Below, in pieces: positions 1 to 8,520 of a DNA stretch of 44,565 bases (positions within the stretch are counted from its first letter, which is position 1; each line of letters starts with the position of its first letter). A program made the translations under genes and the position numbers. Below the pieces are notes generated by a model that was not told where the DNA came from, made no database searches, and saw nothing but the letters and a program-made list of their open reading frames with translations. Origin of the DNA: Planctomycetaceae bacterium (GTDB taxonomy: Bacteria > Planctomycetota > Planctomycetia > Planctomycetales > Planctomycetaceae); the NCBI GenBank assembly GCA_020426505.1, contig JAGQPX010000028.1:1-44565 (forward strand), written 5' to 3'.

Positions 1-445
1 CAGGTTTTCATGCGTAAGCCCTGGGGGGACTTGTGGCCGCTCTGCTGTTGACACGGCAGCTGCAGAGTCGCGATTGCAATCCCAGACAAGCCCCCCACAC
101 TGGCCGCGAAGCCTGATCACCGGAAGCACTCCGGCACCCCGGACCGCGCGGTCCACTTTTCTCCGACTCCGCAACCTCGAAAACAACACGACACAAAGAC
201 CAATCAAGCGTTAGCCACGAGCCGACAGCGAGCGCCACATTCGAGCCTCGAATGCTGGCCCGCAATTCGGCACGGCTGCTGGCCCCCAGAGTGGATGGTC
301 AAGATCACAGGATGGCGCATTTGATTTGGCAAAGAAGCACCGGCAGTGACCGAGCGGTGCTGCCGGCGTCTGTGCCGATGTCTGAGGCACTCGCGATGAC
401 GATCGTCAGCCGACATCCTCGCGAGTGGCTTCAGGCTTGCGAATG
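1..445. other. No recognisable gene at the left edge
   Basis: Several short open frames cross this stretch on both strands, but none has a recognisable domain, a convincing ribosome-binding site or sensible protein composition. They read as arginine/serine/histidine-rich shadow translations. No RNA gene or repeat was recognised. It may be the 3' flank of the small minus-strand ORF that follows. Confidence 0.5.
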
Positions 446-547
446 TTACTTACCTTTCTTGGGGTCCGGCTTACCGGATGGTGCCGGTTTGCCCGGTTGA
501 TTTCCACTGGATTTGTCTGACTTGGGGGGAGGGGTTTTGCCAACCAT
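446..547 (-). CDS. 33-residue Lys/Pro/Gly-rich mini-protein
   Basis: A minus-strand ORF begins with ATG at 547 and ends with TAA at 446-448. It encodes 33 residues starting MVGKTPPPKSDKSSGN and ending PSGKPDPKKGK. The product is very basic and is almost entirely Lys, Pro, Gly and Ser, so it should be disordered. A GAAAGGAC sequence about 6 bases upstream of the ATG is a good ribosome-binding site and is the main reason to believe the ORF. It lies downstream of, and on the same strand as, the TPR-like gene (685-1260). Function is unknown; a nucleic-acid-binding or ribosome-associated peptide is only a guess from charge. It could be spurious. Confidence 0.5.
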   Translation of the reverse strand: MVGKTPPPKSDKSSGNQPGKPAPSGKPDPKKGK

Positions 548-684
548 TGGTGTGTCCTTTCTTTGGACAAAACACGAAACAGATCCTTCGAAAACACTCC
601 GAAGGACGAAAACTCTCAACACCCGCTTTACGGTTCGGCGACCGCGAAACCGGGTGTCAATTCACAGCTTGTGAGAACGGACAT

Positions 685-1260
685 TCATGCGGCCAGATGC
701 GGATGAGTGGTGGTGCCGTTATTGACGACTCGCCGCGGCGGCGAGGCAGGTTCGAAAAAGTCACCGGGAGGAAACGACATTGAAACGGGCAACTTCGGCT
801 CCAGACCGAGCTTCCACGACAGCCATTGCCACCAGGTGAGACGATGCTCCCATTCCGAGATCGCTGTCCGTAAGCGGACGACCGAGGGATGATCTCGCTC
901 GGCCATCTCCAGCAGACAACTCAGGCAGCCGGCCCGGCGGCCCGTGATCAAAAGTGAAGTTGCGAAGTTGGTCCGATAGATGACCGGTGTGTCTGGCATC
1001 ATCCAGGTACAGCCCGGCATCAAGACGAGCGAACGAAACAGTCGGACCGCATCGTCGGATTTCCCCATCCGCATCAGGCAGACGCCCCGCGCATTGCGGA
1101 TCGAGTCGTTATTGAGGTGTGATGCAGTGAGGTGGCGGATCGCCTGCTCGAATTGGCCGGCATTGGCATAGCCCACTGCCCTTATGATCACAGCATCCGC
1201 GTGAGACATTTCGGAATTCGTCTTCATAGGTTCGACGAGACTTGTGTTTTGAGATTTCAT
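685..1260 (-). CDS. TPR-like conserved hypothetical protein
   Basis: The frame encodes 191 residues. The ATG at 1260 is preceded by AGGAG seven bases upstream, which supports this start over the internal Met12. Residues about 20-85 have tetratricopeptide-like helical spacing (AVGYANAGQFEQAIRHL, then ARGVCLMRMGKSDDAVRLF), as in the bookkeeping proteins common in planctomycetes. The middle has a Trp-rich patch near residue 143 (TWWQWLSWKLGL) and the tail is Pro/Arg-rich. No signal peptide or catalytic motif is seen. TPR proteins usually act as protein-interaction scaffolds; the partner here is unknown. The plus-strand frames across it have shadow-like composition. Confidence 0.65.
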   Translation of the reverse strand: MKSQNTSLVEPMKTNSEMSHADAVIIRAVGYANAGQFEQAIRHLTASHLNNDSIRNARGVCLMRMGKSDDAVRLFRSLVLMPGCTWMMPDTPVIYRTNFATSLLITGRRAGCLSCLLEMAERDHPSVVRLRTAISEWEHRLTWWQWLSWKLGLEPKLPVSMSFPPGDFFEPASPPRRVVNNGTTTHPHLAA

Positions 1261-1275
1261 GCTTGAACTCCTGTG

Positions 1276-1293
1276 ACCGACGGTCGCGTCGGT
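1276..1293 (-). terminator. Short perfect hairpin upstream of the TPR-like gene
   Basis: ACCGACG (1276-1282) and CGTCGGT (1287-1293) form a perfect 7-bp stem with a GTCG loop. It ends only six bases before the AGGAG ribosome-binding site of the 685-1260 gene, on the upstream side. It could be a terminator for an upstream minus-strand gene or a leader hairpin. There is no T-tract, so an intrinsic terminator is not assured. Confidence 0.3.
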
Positions 1294-1429
1294 GAAGCGA
1301 TTTGGAAAGAGAGCTGCGTCGACTGCTACACGATGGCAGCCGTCGCACAGAACCCGCGCTCAACGTGCGTGATTCGCTGTCAGGACGCGCAGTCCTTGAC
1401 GGCGAGCGCACGAAGCACCTGAGGGGAGG

Positions 1430-2005
1430 TCATCTCCGCAGACATACCTGCAAGGCAAGCAGGGTGAGACCGCCGGAAGCAGAAACCGCCTGTCGATCAT
1501 TCGCGCCAATTCGAGAAGGACGAACGAATTCGGACTCGACAGTATCAAAGACAGCCGCATCGGGCTGCACTGGCTCACCGCGTCGCTGTTCGTACAGCCG
1601 GCGAACGGGAGGTTGGGTTTTCGCAGGGACTTGACGACAGCCGTCTGTCGGAGAAAGGGAGGGTTCAGAAGTCGAATTGCTCCTGCCGGTGCTCTGTGAG
1701 GTTGCCGACGAGTCGATTGATTGGATTACCGAGCAGACAACTCGATCGTCGCGACTCATCGACTGGGCGGCGAGGACCCGGTCGCCCACCAGGATGCTGA
1801 GCAGAATCCAGAATCCCGCCAGACAATGGAACAGGCTCCAAGTGATAGAGCATTTCCGTCGAGAACTCACGTTCCCGGATCGACCAACCAGATTCAGACG
1901 CCTCGTTCGCACAGAAGTCAACGACGCCAATGCTGAGTCGCCGCAAGTGCTCTGTCCTGGTCCACCAGAATCTTCAAACACCTGCTGTCGCGAGGCAGCC
2001 AACAA
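1430..2005 (-). CDS. Possible secreted hypothetical protein
   Basis: The open frame encodes up to 191 residues. Near residue 50 there is a basic stretch followed by a hydrophobic run (LFHCLAGFWILLSILVG) and an ALAA-like end (DRVLAAQ), which resembles a signal peptide. If so, the true start is probably the GTG near 1864 (VSSRRKCSIT), giving about 145 residues. The remainder is Ser/Thr/Arg-rich and matches no family I recognise. The case for a gene is the hydrophobic segment and the lack of any other gene between its neighbours on the same strand. Against it, no good ribosome-binding site is visible and a longer plus-strand frame overlaps it. Confidence 0.35.
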   Translation of the reverse strand: MLAASRQQVFEDSGGPGQSTCGDSALASLTSVRTRRLNLVGRSGNVSSRRKCSITWSLFHCLAGFWILLSILVGDRVLAAQSMSRDDRVVCSVIQSIDSSATSQSTGRSNSTSEPSLSPTDGCRQVPAKTQPPVRRLYEQRRGEPVQPDAAVFDTVESEFVRPSRIGANDRQAVSASGGLTLLALQVCLRR

Positions 2006-2098
2006 TCAGATTATCCCATCCGTGAATCGGCTCGGCAAGAGCGAGTTGAAGATTCTGGGACGATTTCCTTCCAACACGGTTGTTCTGCGACATCGACT

Positions 2099-4276
2099 CT
2101 ACTCAAGATTCATCCCCAACTCTTTCACCAGAAACGACCAGATGTCGGTCAGTTCTTCGATCACTTTGGATGTCGGTTTGCCCGCTCCGTGGCCGGCTCG
2201 GGTTTCGATGCGGATGAGGGTCGGGTTGTCGCACGACTGCGCATGTTGCAATGCGGCTGCGAACTTGAAGCTGTGGCCGGGGACCACGCGGTCGTCCGTG
2301 TCAGCGGTCGTGATCAGCGTCGGTGGGTAGCAGGTGCCCTCTGTGAGGTTGTGATAGGGCGAGTAAGCGTAGAGGGCTGTGAACTCTTCCGGGTCGTCGG
2401 CTGAGCCGTAGTCGTCGGTCCAGTAGCGGCCTGCGGTGAACTGGTGGAAGCGGAGCATGTCCATCACGCCAACGGCGGGGAGACACGCACCGAACAGTTC
2501 GGGCCGCTGGGTCATGCACGCACCGACGAGCAGGCCGCCATTCGAGCCCCCCTGGATCGCGAGTTTGGACGTCTGTGTGTAATCGTTGTCGATCAGCCAC
2601 TCGGCAGCAGCGATGAAGTCGTCGAACACGTTTTGCTTGTTGAGCTTGGTCCCTGCTTTGTGCCACTCCTCGCCGTACTCGCCCCCGCCGCGGAGGTTGG
2701 GCATGGCGAACAGGCCCCCCATTTCCATCCAGGCGAGACGACTGATCGAGAAGCCGGGCGTGAGCGGGATGTTAAAGCCGCCGTAGCCGTACAACAGCGT
2801 GGGATTGTTGCCGTCACGCTTGAGGCCATTCTTGTAAGAGAGAAACATGGGGACACGCGTGCCGTCCTTGCTCTCGTAAAACACCTGCTCGACGGTGTAG
2901 TCGTTCGGGTTGAAGTCGACGTCCGCTCGCTGGAGCAGCGTGCTCTCGCCCGTGATGATGTCATATCGATAGATGCTGGGCGGCGTCGCGAAGCTGGAGA
3001 ACGAGTAGAACGTCTCGCTGTCGGATCGTTTGCCGCTGAACCCGTTCGCCGAGCCGATGCCGGGAAACTCGACCGTCCGCACGAAGGTGCCGTCGGTCTT
3101 GAACAGATCGACATGCGACTTCGCATCCGCGAGCGACTCGACCACGAACAGGTTGCCGACCAGTGTGACAGCGGTCATCGCGGTCGGTTGCTGGGGGATG
3201 AGTTCGGTGTGTGGCACTGCTTTGGCTGAGTGTGCGGGATCAGTGTCTATGGGTGGTTCCTTGGCCGAAGCAGTGGCACGGGTGACCTCTCGTGTGTCGA
3301 TCGCAATCACACGCCCTCGCGGCGCATCAAGGTTCGTCTTGAAGTAGAAAGTCGCGCCGTCATTGCCGATAAAACTGTACTCGTGATCAAAGTTGTCGAT
3401 CAGCGAGACGGGCATGCCGTATGGTTCGTCGAGGTCCTTGACGAAGACGCGGTAGCGGTCGTCGGTGCCGACGTGGACTGTGATCACGAGGTGACGGCCG
3501 TCCTCCGTCACGTCGCAGCCGTAGCCCCACTCGGGGTGATCGGGCCGATGGAACACGAGCACGTCGTCCGACTGAGGCGTGCCGAGACGGTGGTAGAACA
3601 CCGTTTGATTGGTGTTGGTGTTCTGGAATTCGGCTCCCTCCTCCGGTTCCGGGAAGCGGGCGTAGAACACGCCTTCGCCGTCGGTCGTCCAGTCGGGCGA
3701 GTTGAATTTGATCCACGTCAACTCGTCATCGAGCAACTTGCCCGACTCGATCTCCATGAACTTCCAAACGGCCCAGTCGGACCCCGCCTCCTGAACGGAA
3801 TAGGCGACGTAACGGCCATCGTCGCTGAAAGACGTCCCGCCGAGCGAGACGGTGCCGTCGTCACTCCATGTGTTCGGATCGAGCAGCACGCGAGGTTCGT
3901 CATCCAGTGAGTCCTGCACGGTGAGCACGTACTGATTCTGCAAGCCGTCGTTCTTGTAGACATAGATGCGTCCCCCCGCCTTGAACGGCGTTCCGAACTT
4001 CTCGAAGTCCCACAACTCGGTCAGCCGCGCGTTGATGCGCGAGCGCTGCGGAATCTGGTCGAGGTACGCATTGGTATGCTGGTTCTGTTCCTCAACCCAC
4101 GCAGCCACCTCCTTCGACTCCCGCACATCGTCCTCCAGCCAACGATACGGATCAGCGACCTTCGTGCCGTGATAGGTGTCAACATGGTCGATGCGTTTGG
4201 ACATGGGCGGTGCAGCGGAGAGAGTTGAGATGACTGCTAGGTGCAATAAACAAATCACAGATGCATTGCGAAACAT
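2099..4276 (-). CDS. Secreted prolyl oligopeptidase (S9A serine peptidase)
   Basis: The product has 725 residues, the usual family size. I chose the ATG at 4276 rather than an upstream in-frame start at 4333 because AAGGA precedes it and it opens a signal peptide (hydrophobic residues 7-20, Ala-Ala end at 21-22). Residues about 25-100 are the S9A N-terminal region (DPYRWLEDD), about 100-450 the beta-propeller that gates access, and about 455-725 the alpha/beta hydrolase domain. The catalytic serine is S578 in GGSNGG, the acid is D661 or D662 in TDDRVVPGHS, and the histidine is H696 in RAGHGAGK. The family cleaves short peptides after proline. The signal peptide implies periplasmic or exported peptide scavenging. 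It is divergent from the hypothetical gene at 4487. Confidence 0.95.
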   Translation of the reverse strand: MFRNASVICLLHLAVISTLSAAPPMSKRIDHVDTYHGTKVADPYRWLEDDVRESKEVAAWVEEQNQHTNAYLDQIPQRSRINARLTELWDFEKFGTPFKAGGRIYVYKNDGLQNQYVLTVQDSLDDEPRVLLDPNTWSDDGTVSLGGTSFSDDGRYVAYSVQEAGSDWAVWKFMEIESGKLLDDELTWIKFNSPDWTTDGEGVFYARFPEPEEGAEFQNTNTNQTVFYHRLGTPQSDDVLVFHRPDHPEWGYGCDVTEDGRHLVITVHVGTDDRYRVFVKDLDEPYGMPVSLIDNFDHEYSFIGNDGATFYFKTNLDAPRGRVIAIDTREVTRATASAKEPPIDTDPAHSAKAVPHTELIPQQPTAMTAVTLVGNLFVVESLADAKSHVDLFKTDGTFVRTVEFPGIGSANGFSGKRSDSETFYSFSSFATPPSIYRYDIITGESTLLQRADVDFNPNDYTVEQVFYESKDGTRVPMFLSYKNGLKRDGNNPTLLYGYGGFNIPLTPGFSISRLAWMEMGGLFAMPNLRGGGEYGEEWHKAGTKLNKQNVFDDFIAAAEWLIDNDYTQTSKLAIQGGSNGGLLVGACMTQRPELFGACLPAVGVMDMLRFHQFTAGRYWTDDYGSADDPEEFTALYAYSPYHNLTEGTCYPPTLITTADTDDRVVPGHSFKFAAALQHAQSCDNPTLIRIETRAGHGAGKPTSKVIEELTDIWSFLVKELGMNLE

Positions 4277-4486
4277 GTGGCTTCCTTTTGACAGACGCCC
4301 ATCAAGGGATACTGAAACATCACGGTTGGTCAATCGTAGTTGCCAGACGTCCTGCTCGCGAGACCAGACTTCCTTTCCTTATTTTGCTTCTGTTCAATAC
4401 AACAGATATTGGGATGACCAAGAAGCGGCTGTCCAAAATACGTTTTTCGAATGTCCCACCCGATGGCATTCGGTGAGAGATTGGCG

Positions 4487-4861
4487 ATGAGAGTCGAGGA
4501 ACTTATCTCCCTTTCCGACCACCTGTTTGGAGAAGAAGTTGAGGTTGAAGGTTACTTGCGTGCATTCATTGGAGACACGTCATTTCGTCTGTACGACTCA
4601 AATCGGGTTCAGGACACCACGCCCACTCAAGTGCTGAGAATCAACAGTTCAGAGCTGTTGGCGTCGATTGTTGAACACTGTCGAGACAGGTTTCGTATTA
4701 TTCCCGGACATGAACAGTTTCTTGCAGGAAGAGTACGGCTCAAGGGACGGGGCGTCGAATGCGACAGCGACGGATTCGTGGTCATGGATTCCATCTCCAA
4801 AGCGTTTCGATTGAACCCTAAAGGTGGGATCAGGTGTGAGAATCCGATGGAATCTGCGTAG
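4487..4861 (+). CDS. Hypothetical protein, possible OB-like beta fold
   Basis: The product has 124 residues from the ATG at 4487 (MRVEELISLSDHLFG); an in-frame ATG at 4451 would add 12. A GAGAG sequence lies upstream of the chosen start. The segment EVEVEGYLRAFIGDTSFRLYD resembles the opening strands of a small OB-fold beta-barrel, followed by LAGRVRLKGRGV. This is only an impression and no family is assigned. No signal peptide or membrane segment is seen. It is transcribed away from the prolyl oligopeptidase and towards hemB, about 130 bases upstream of hemB. Confidence 0.6.
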   Translation: MRVEELISLSDHLFGEEVEVEGYLRAFIGDTSFRLYDSNRVQDTTPTQVLRINSSELLASIVEHCRDRFRIIPGHEQFLAGRVRLKGRGVECDSDGFVVMDSISKAFRLNPKGGIRCENPMESA

Positions 4862-4994
4862 ATTGACACGCATTGAAAATGCAGTCGTTCTACTCGAACC
4901 GAGTATTGTCAGCGATCACGACATCCCATCGTTTCCCTCGTTCCCGTCTGTCGGGTAAAACTGGAAAACACAAAGTGAACGAAGGGATCGGTTG

Positions 4995-5990
4995 ATGTTT
5001 CCACAGACACGATTGCGGCGACTTCGTATGCATCCGCGGTTGCGGGATTTGGTGCGGGAGACGGAGTTGTCGCCTCGGGATTTCATTCTGCCGTTGTTCG
5101 TGCGGCACGGTGAGGGCGAACGGGTGCCCATCTCGTCGATGCCGGGACACGCGCAGCTGAGAGTTGATCAACTGGCAGGCGAGGTGAAGGAGATCGTCGA
5201 GTTGGGCATCCCGGCGGTCATTCTGTTCGGCATCCCGGAGCACAAGGACGACATCGGCAGCGATGCGTACGCGGACGATGGCATCGTCCAGCAGGCAGTG
5301 CGGGAGATCAAAGAGGCGTGCGGACGCGACCTGCTGGTGATCACGGATGTCTGCTTCTGTGAGTTCACCGATCACGGCCACTGCGGGATCGTCAACGACA
5401 ACCCGGGCTTTGCGGACGTGGACAACGATGCGACCCTCGACATTCTCGTGAAGGAAGCGGTCAGCCATGCCGAGGCGGGAGCCGACATGATCGCGCCCAG
5501 TGGCATGATGGACGGCATGATCGATGCAATCCGCATGGGACTCGACGAGGCGGGCTTTGAGCACATCCCGATCATGAGTTACGCGGCGAAGTATTCGTCA
5601 GCCTTCTATGGACCGTTTCGCGAGGCTGCCGAGAGTGCTCCCGCGTTTGGGGATCGACGCACGTATCAGATGGACCCGGCCAACGGTAACGAGGCTCTGC
5701 GCGAGGTGAGTCTCGACGTCGCAGAAGGGGCTGACCTGCTGATGGTCAAACCGGCGTTGAGTTATCTCGACGTGATCTGCCGAGTCAAACAGGAGTTCCC
5801 TGAGGTGCCGCTCGCGGCGTACAACGTCAGCGGCGAGTTTGCGATGGTCAAAGCCGCAGCCGAGCAGGGCTGGATCGATGAGCAACGCGTGGCGATGGAG
5901 GTCCTGAGGAGCATCAAACGAGCGGGAGCCGACATGATCATCACGTACCACGCGAAGGATGCGTGTCGTTGGCTGATGGCTGATGGCTGA
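4995..5990 (+). CDS. hemB: Delta-aminolevulinic acid dehydratase (porphobilinogen synthase)
   Basis: HemB condenses two 5-aminolevulinate molecules to porphobilinogen in tetrapyrrole (haem) synthesis in the cytoplasm. The product has 331 residues, a normal length. The two Schiff-base lysines are K199 (SYAAKYSS) and K252 ([11 protein letters not shown]). The metal site is the cysteine type, C120, C122 and C130 in [14 protein letters not shown], which predicts a zinc enzyme rather than the aspartate-rich magnesium type. GAAGGG lies about eight bases before the ATG at 4995; a TTG one codon earlier is less likely. The last codons and the stop lie inside a 7-bp tandem repeat (GGCTGAT), so the tail WLMADG is repeat-encoded. 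Confidence 0.97.
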   Translation: MFPQTRLRRLRMHPRLRDLVRETELSPRDFILPLFVRHGEGERVPISSMPGHAQLRVDQLAGEVKEIVELGIPAVILFGIPEHKDDIGSDAYADDGIVQQAVREIKEACGRDLLVITDVCFCEFTDHGHCGIVNDNPGFADVDNDATLDILVKEAVSHAEAGADMIAPSGMMDGMIDAIRMGLDEAGFEHIPIMSYAAKYSSAFYGPFREAAESAPAFGDRRTYQMDPANGNEALREVSLDVAEGADLLMVKPALSYLDVICRVKQEFPEVPLAAYNVSGEFAMVKAAAEQGWIDEQRVAMEVLRSIKRAGADMIITYHAKDACRWLMADG

Positions 5991-5991
5991 T
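5971..5991 (+). repeat. Three tandem GGCTGAT heptamers over the hemB stop codon
   Basis: GGCTGAT occurs three times head to tail and a fourth partial copy (GGCT) follows. The hemB TGA lies inside the array. Because seven is not a multiple of three, a change in copy number would change the extreme HemB C-terminus. Confidence 0.7.
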
Positions 5992-6093
5992 GGCTCGTGT
6001 CTCTCCGCTCTTGGCTCTCAACTCTCCGCTCTTCCAGGAGAACCTTCCGTCACAATCTGTGTCGATCTCATCGGGAAACAGCGGTCATCCCCC

Positions 6094-6121
6094 TTGGTCG
6101 GACTCACATCGACATGATATA
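6094..6121 (+). promoter_or_regulatory. Possible sigma-70-like promoter before tRNA-Gln
   Basis: TTGGTC (6094-6099) and GATATA (6116-6121) are separated by 16 bases and lie about 70 bases upstream of the tRNA. The -35 match is moderate. Planctomycete promoter consensus is poorly known, so this is tentative. Confidence 0.25.
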
Positions 6122-6191
6122 GTCACGATCTCGGTCAGCGATTCCCGGCTTGATGGGGGTGGCCGCGATAGTTAGCATGTGTTGGTATCCT

Positions 6192-6262
6192 TGCCTGGTG
6201 GTGTAACGGTAGCACGCCTGACTCTGGATCAGGTAGTCGGGGTTCAAATCCCTGCCGGGCAA
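6192..6262 (+). tRNA. tRNA-Gln, anticodon CTG
   Basis: The 71-nt cloverleaf reads by eye as follows. The acceptor stem TGCCTGG pairs with CCGGGCA (one G-T pair). The D stem is GTG/CAC. The anticodon stem CCTGA/TCAGG holds the loop CTCTGGA, giving anticodon CTG. The T stem is CGGGG/CCCTG with loop TTCAAAT, and the discriminator is A. The 3' CCA is not encoded. It reads CAG glutamine codons. It stands alone between hemB and the redox fusion gene. Confidence 0.95.
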
Positions 6263-6473
6263 CTTTCTGACAGAGACCAACACGTGCGGCGAGTGTCTCG
6301 ACTCCGCGCTGATTCGATGACACCAAACGGCGAGATGGCGGGTAAGCCGTTCGAGCCGTTCCCGCTTTTGTCACGGCAGTCATTTTTTGCGGAAGATCTT
6401 CGTCTCAGTGACGAACAACGCGTCTCATCTGCAATTCACTTTGCGGTCCACTCGAAACGATCAACAGGTTCCC

Positions 6474-8450
6474 ATGCAACGCATTCTTCTCGCCGGGTTG
6501 ATTCTGGCTGCGAGTTGTCAGTTGGTTTGTGCTGATGAGACGACGGAGTTGGCGACGTCGGCAGACCTTTCCTTCCGACTCCCGGGCATCGATGGCAGTT
6601 CTGTCGAATTGTCGAAGTCCGCATCGTCGGATCTCACGGTCCTCTGTTTTCTGCAGACCGAATGCCCGCTCGCCCGGCTGTACGCTCGACGCCTTCCGTC
6701 CATCGTTGCCTCGCCCGAAGCGAAAGGAGTGCGGTTCATCGGGATCAACAGCAACCAACAGGACTCGATCGCAGACATCGAAGCGTTCGTGGCGGAGTTC
6801 GGCATCCTGTTCCCTTTTGCCAAGGACTATGAGATCGAAGTGGCCGATCAGTTCGGCGTCACTCGCACACCAGAGGTGTTCCTCCTCGACGGTGAGTTGA
6901 ACGTGCTCTATCGCGGACGGATTGACGACCAGTACCTTCCCGGTCGGACTCGCCCCGAGCCTCAACGTCAGGACCTGCTGGTCGCGCTGCGGGAGGTCAA
7001 GGCGGGCGAGCCGGTGAGCCTTCCCCGCACCGAGCCGCAGGGGTGTCTGATCGGTCGCATCCGCGAACCGGTCGCTGACTCGAGCGTCACCTTCACGAAA
7101 CAGGTTTCACGCATCCTCAACAGCAACTGCGTGGAGTGCCATCGCGAGGGGGAGATCGGGCCGTTTGTTCTGACCGATTACGATGAAGTGATCGGATGGG
7201 CTGACATGATGCTGGAGACGATTGATGATGGACGCATGCCCCCTTGGCATGCGGACCCGGCTCACGGTAAGTTCACCAACGCCCGGGAAATGTCAGAGGA
7301 AGAGAAGCAAACCCTTCGCGACTGGGTCGCTGCCGGCACGCCCTACGGCGATGTGAAGGACTTGCCCAAGCCACCGGAGTTCACGACCGGCGGATGGGAC
7401 CTTCCCCGTGAACCGGACGTTGTGTACGAAATGCGGGACCGTCCCTTCAGCATCCCGTCCGATGGGACCGTTGAGTATCAGTATTACGTCTCCGATCCCG
7501 GCTTCGAGGAGGACATGTGGGTCACCGGAGCCCAGATCATCCCCGGCGAGCGAGGCGTCGTGCATCACTCAATCGTCTACATCCGCCCGCCGGACGGCTC
7601 ACGCTTTCGCGGCGTCGGTTGGCTCTCCGCATACGTCCCCGGTCAGCGAACGCTTCTGTTGCCCGAAGGATATGCCCGCCGTATTCCCAAGGGATCCAAG
7701 CTCGTCTTCCAGATGCACTACACCCCCAACGGCGAGAAGTCGAACGACCTGACAAAGGTCGGCTTGATCTTCACCGAACGGAAGAATGTGACTCACGAGG
7801 TCTACACGACGGTCGCCGTCGATCAGGAATTTGAGATTCCACCGGGCGATCCGGCTCATGCGGTGGATGCACATGTTCGATACATTCCGCCGCACGGAGA
7901 GTTGCTCGCGTTCTCGCCCCATATGCATTTGCGAGGCTCGGCGATGCAGGTCTATGGCGTGAAGGATGGTGAACGTGAGACGCTGCTGGACGTGCCTCAT
8001 TACGACTTCAACTGGCAGCATATTTACGAGTTGCAGCAGCCGTTGAGTCTGTCCGGATTCGACGAACTCGAGATCACGGCGACCTTTGACAACTCAGCCG
8101 AGAACCCGGTCAACCCTGATCCGACGGCTCACGTCACCTGGGGCGAGCAGTCGTGGGAGGAGATGACGTTGTGCTTCTTCGAAATCGCTGAGCCGCTGGA
8201 TGCCGATCCGGTAAAAGTCGAACTGACCGAGGACGAGTTAGCCGCACGGCAGGTCAAAATCGACGCCTTCGTCAAAGAGTTTATCGACAAGTTCGACATC
8301 AATGGCGATGGCGACGTGCATCGTGACGAGACTCCCCTGTCGCTGGAAAAATTCGGCTTCTGGAAACTCGACAAGAACCGCGATCGACGGCTCACGGTCG
8401 ACGAACTGGAAGACCTCGCACGCCGCAAGTTGGATTTCGAGACCGAGTGA
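6474..8450 (+). CDS. Secreted redoxin / cytochrome c / copper monooxygenase-like / EF-hand fusion
   Basis: The product has 658 residues from the ATG at 6474 (ACAGG upstream); an upstream in-frame start at 6387 is rejected because the signal peptide starts here and ends near ADE at 20-22. Domains in order: a thioredoxin-fold redoxin at about 25-175 with a single-cysteine TECPLARLY motif at 62-70; a haem-binding CVECH (C219, C222, H223) in a short cytochrome c-like segment; a region resembling copper type II ascorbate-dependent monooxygenases at about 315-575, with HH at 364-365, QMHYTPNG at 413-420, HMH at 483-485 and M564 matching the CuA/CuB ligand pattern; and two EF-hand-like loops at 608-619 and 633-644. 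Such fusions occur in planctomycetes, with unknown substrate. A periplasmic redox role is inferred. The RND exporter follows after 70 bases and may be co-transcribed. Confidence 0.88.
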   Translation: MQRILLAGLILAASCQLVCADETTELATSADLSFRLPGIDGSSVELSKSASSDLTVLCFLQTECPLARLYARRLPSIVASPEAKGVRFIGINSNQQDSIADIEAFVAEFGILFPFAKDYEIEVADQFGVTRTPEVFLLDGELNVLYRGRIDDQYLPGRTRPEPQRQDLLVALREVKAGEPVSLPRTEPQGCLIGRIREPVADSSVTFTKQVSRILNSNCVECHREGEIGPFVLTDYDEVIGWADMMLETIDDGRMPPWHADPAHGKFTNAREMSEEEKQTLRDWVAAGTPYGDVKDLPKPPEFTTGGWDLPREPDVVYEMRDRPFSIPSDGTVEYQYYVSDPGFEEDMWVTGAQIIPGERGVVHHSIVYIRPPDGSRFRGVGWLSAYVPGQRTLLLPEGYARRIPKGSKLVFQMHYTPNGEKSNDLTKVGLIFTERKNVTHEVYTTVAVDQEFEIPPGDPAHAVDAHVRYIPPHGELLAFSPHMHLRGSAMQVYGVKDGERETLLDVPHYDFNWQHIYELQQPLSLSGFDELEITATFDNSAENPVNPDPTAHVTWGEQSWEEMTLCFFEIAEPLDADPVKVELTEDELAARQVKIDAFVKEFIDKFDINGDGDVHRDETPLSLEKFGFWKLDKNRDRRLTVDELEDLARRKLDFETE

Positions 8451-8520
8451 GTCCAGCGACATAACGGCCGCATAAGTGATCAGAGCGTTACCATCCCCCT
8501 TCTGAAAAGTCACCAACTCC

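Noticed and set aside
1677..2330. 217-residue plus-strand ORF
   Set aside because: It runs into the antisense of the prolyl oligopeptidase gene, has no family features and no ribosome-binding site.
4890..5564. 224-residue minus-strand ORF
   Set aside because: Antisense to hemB, whose catalytic residues are all intact.
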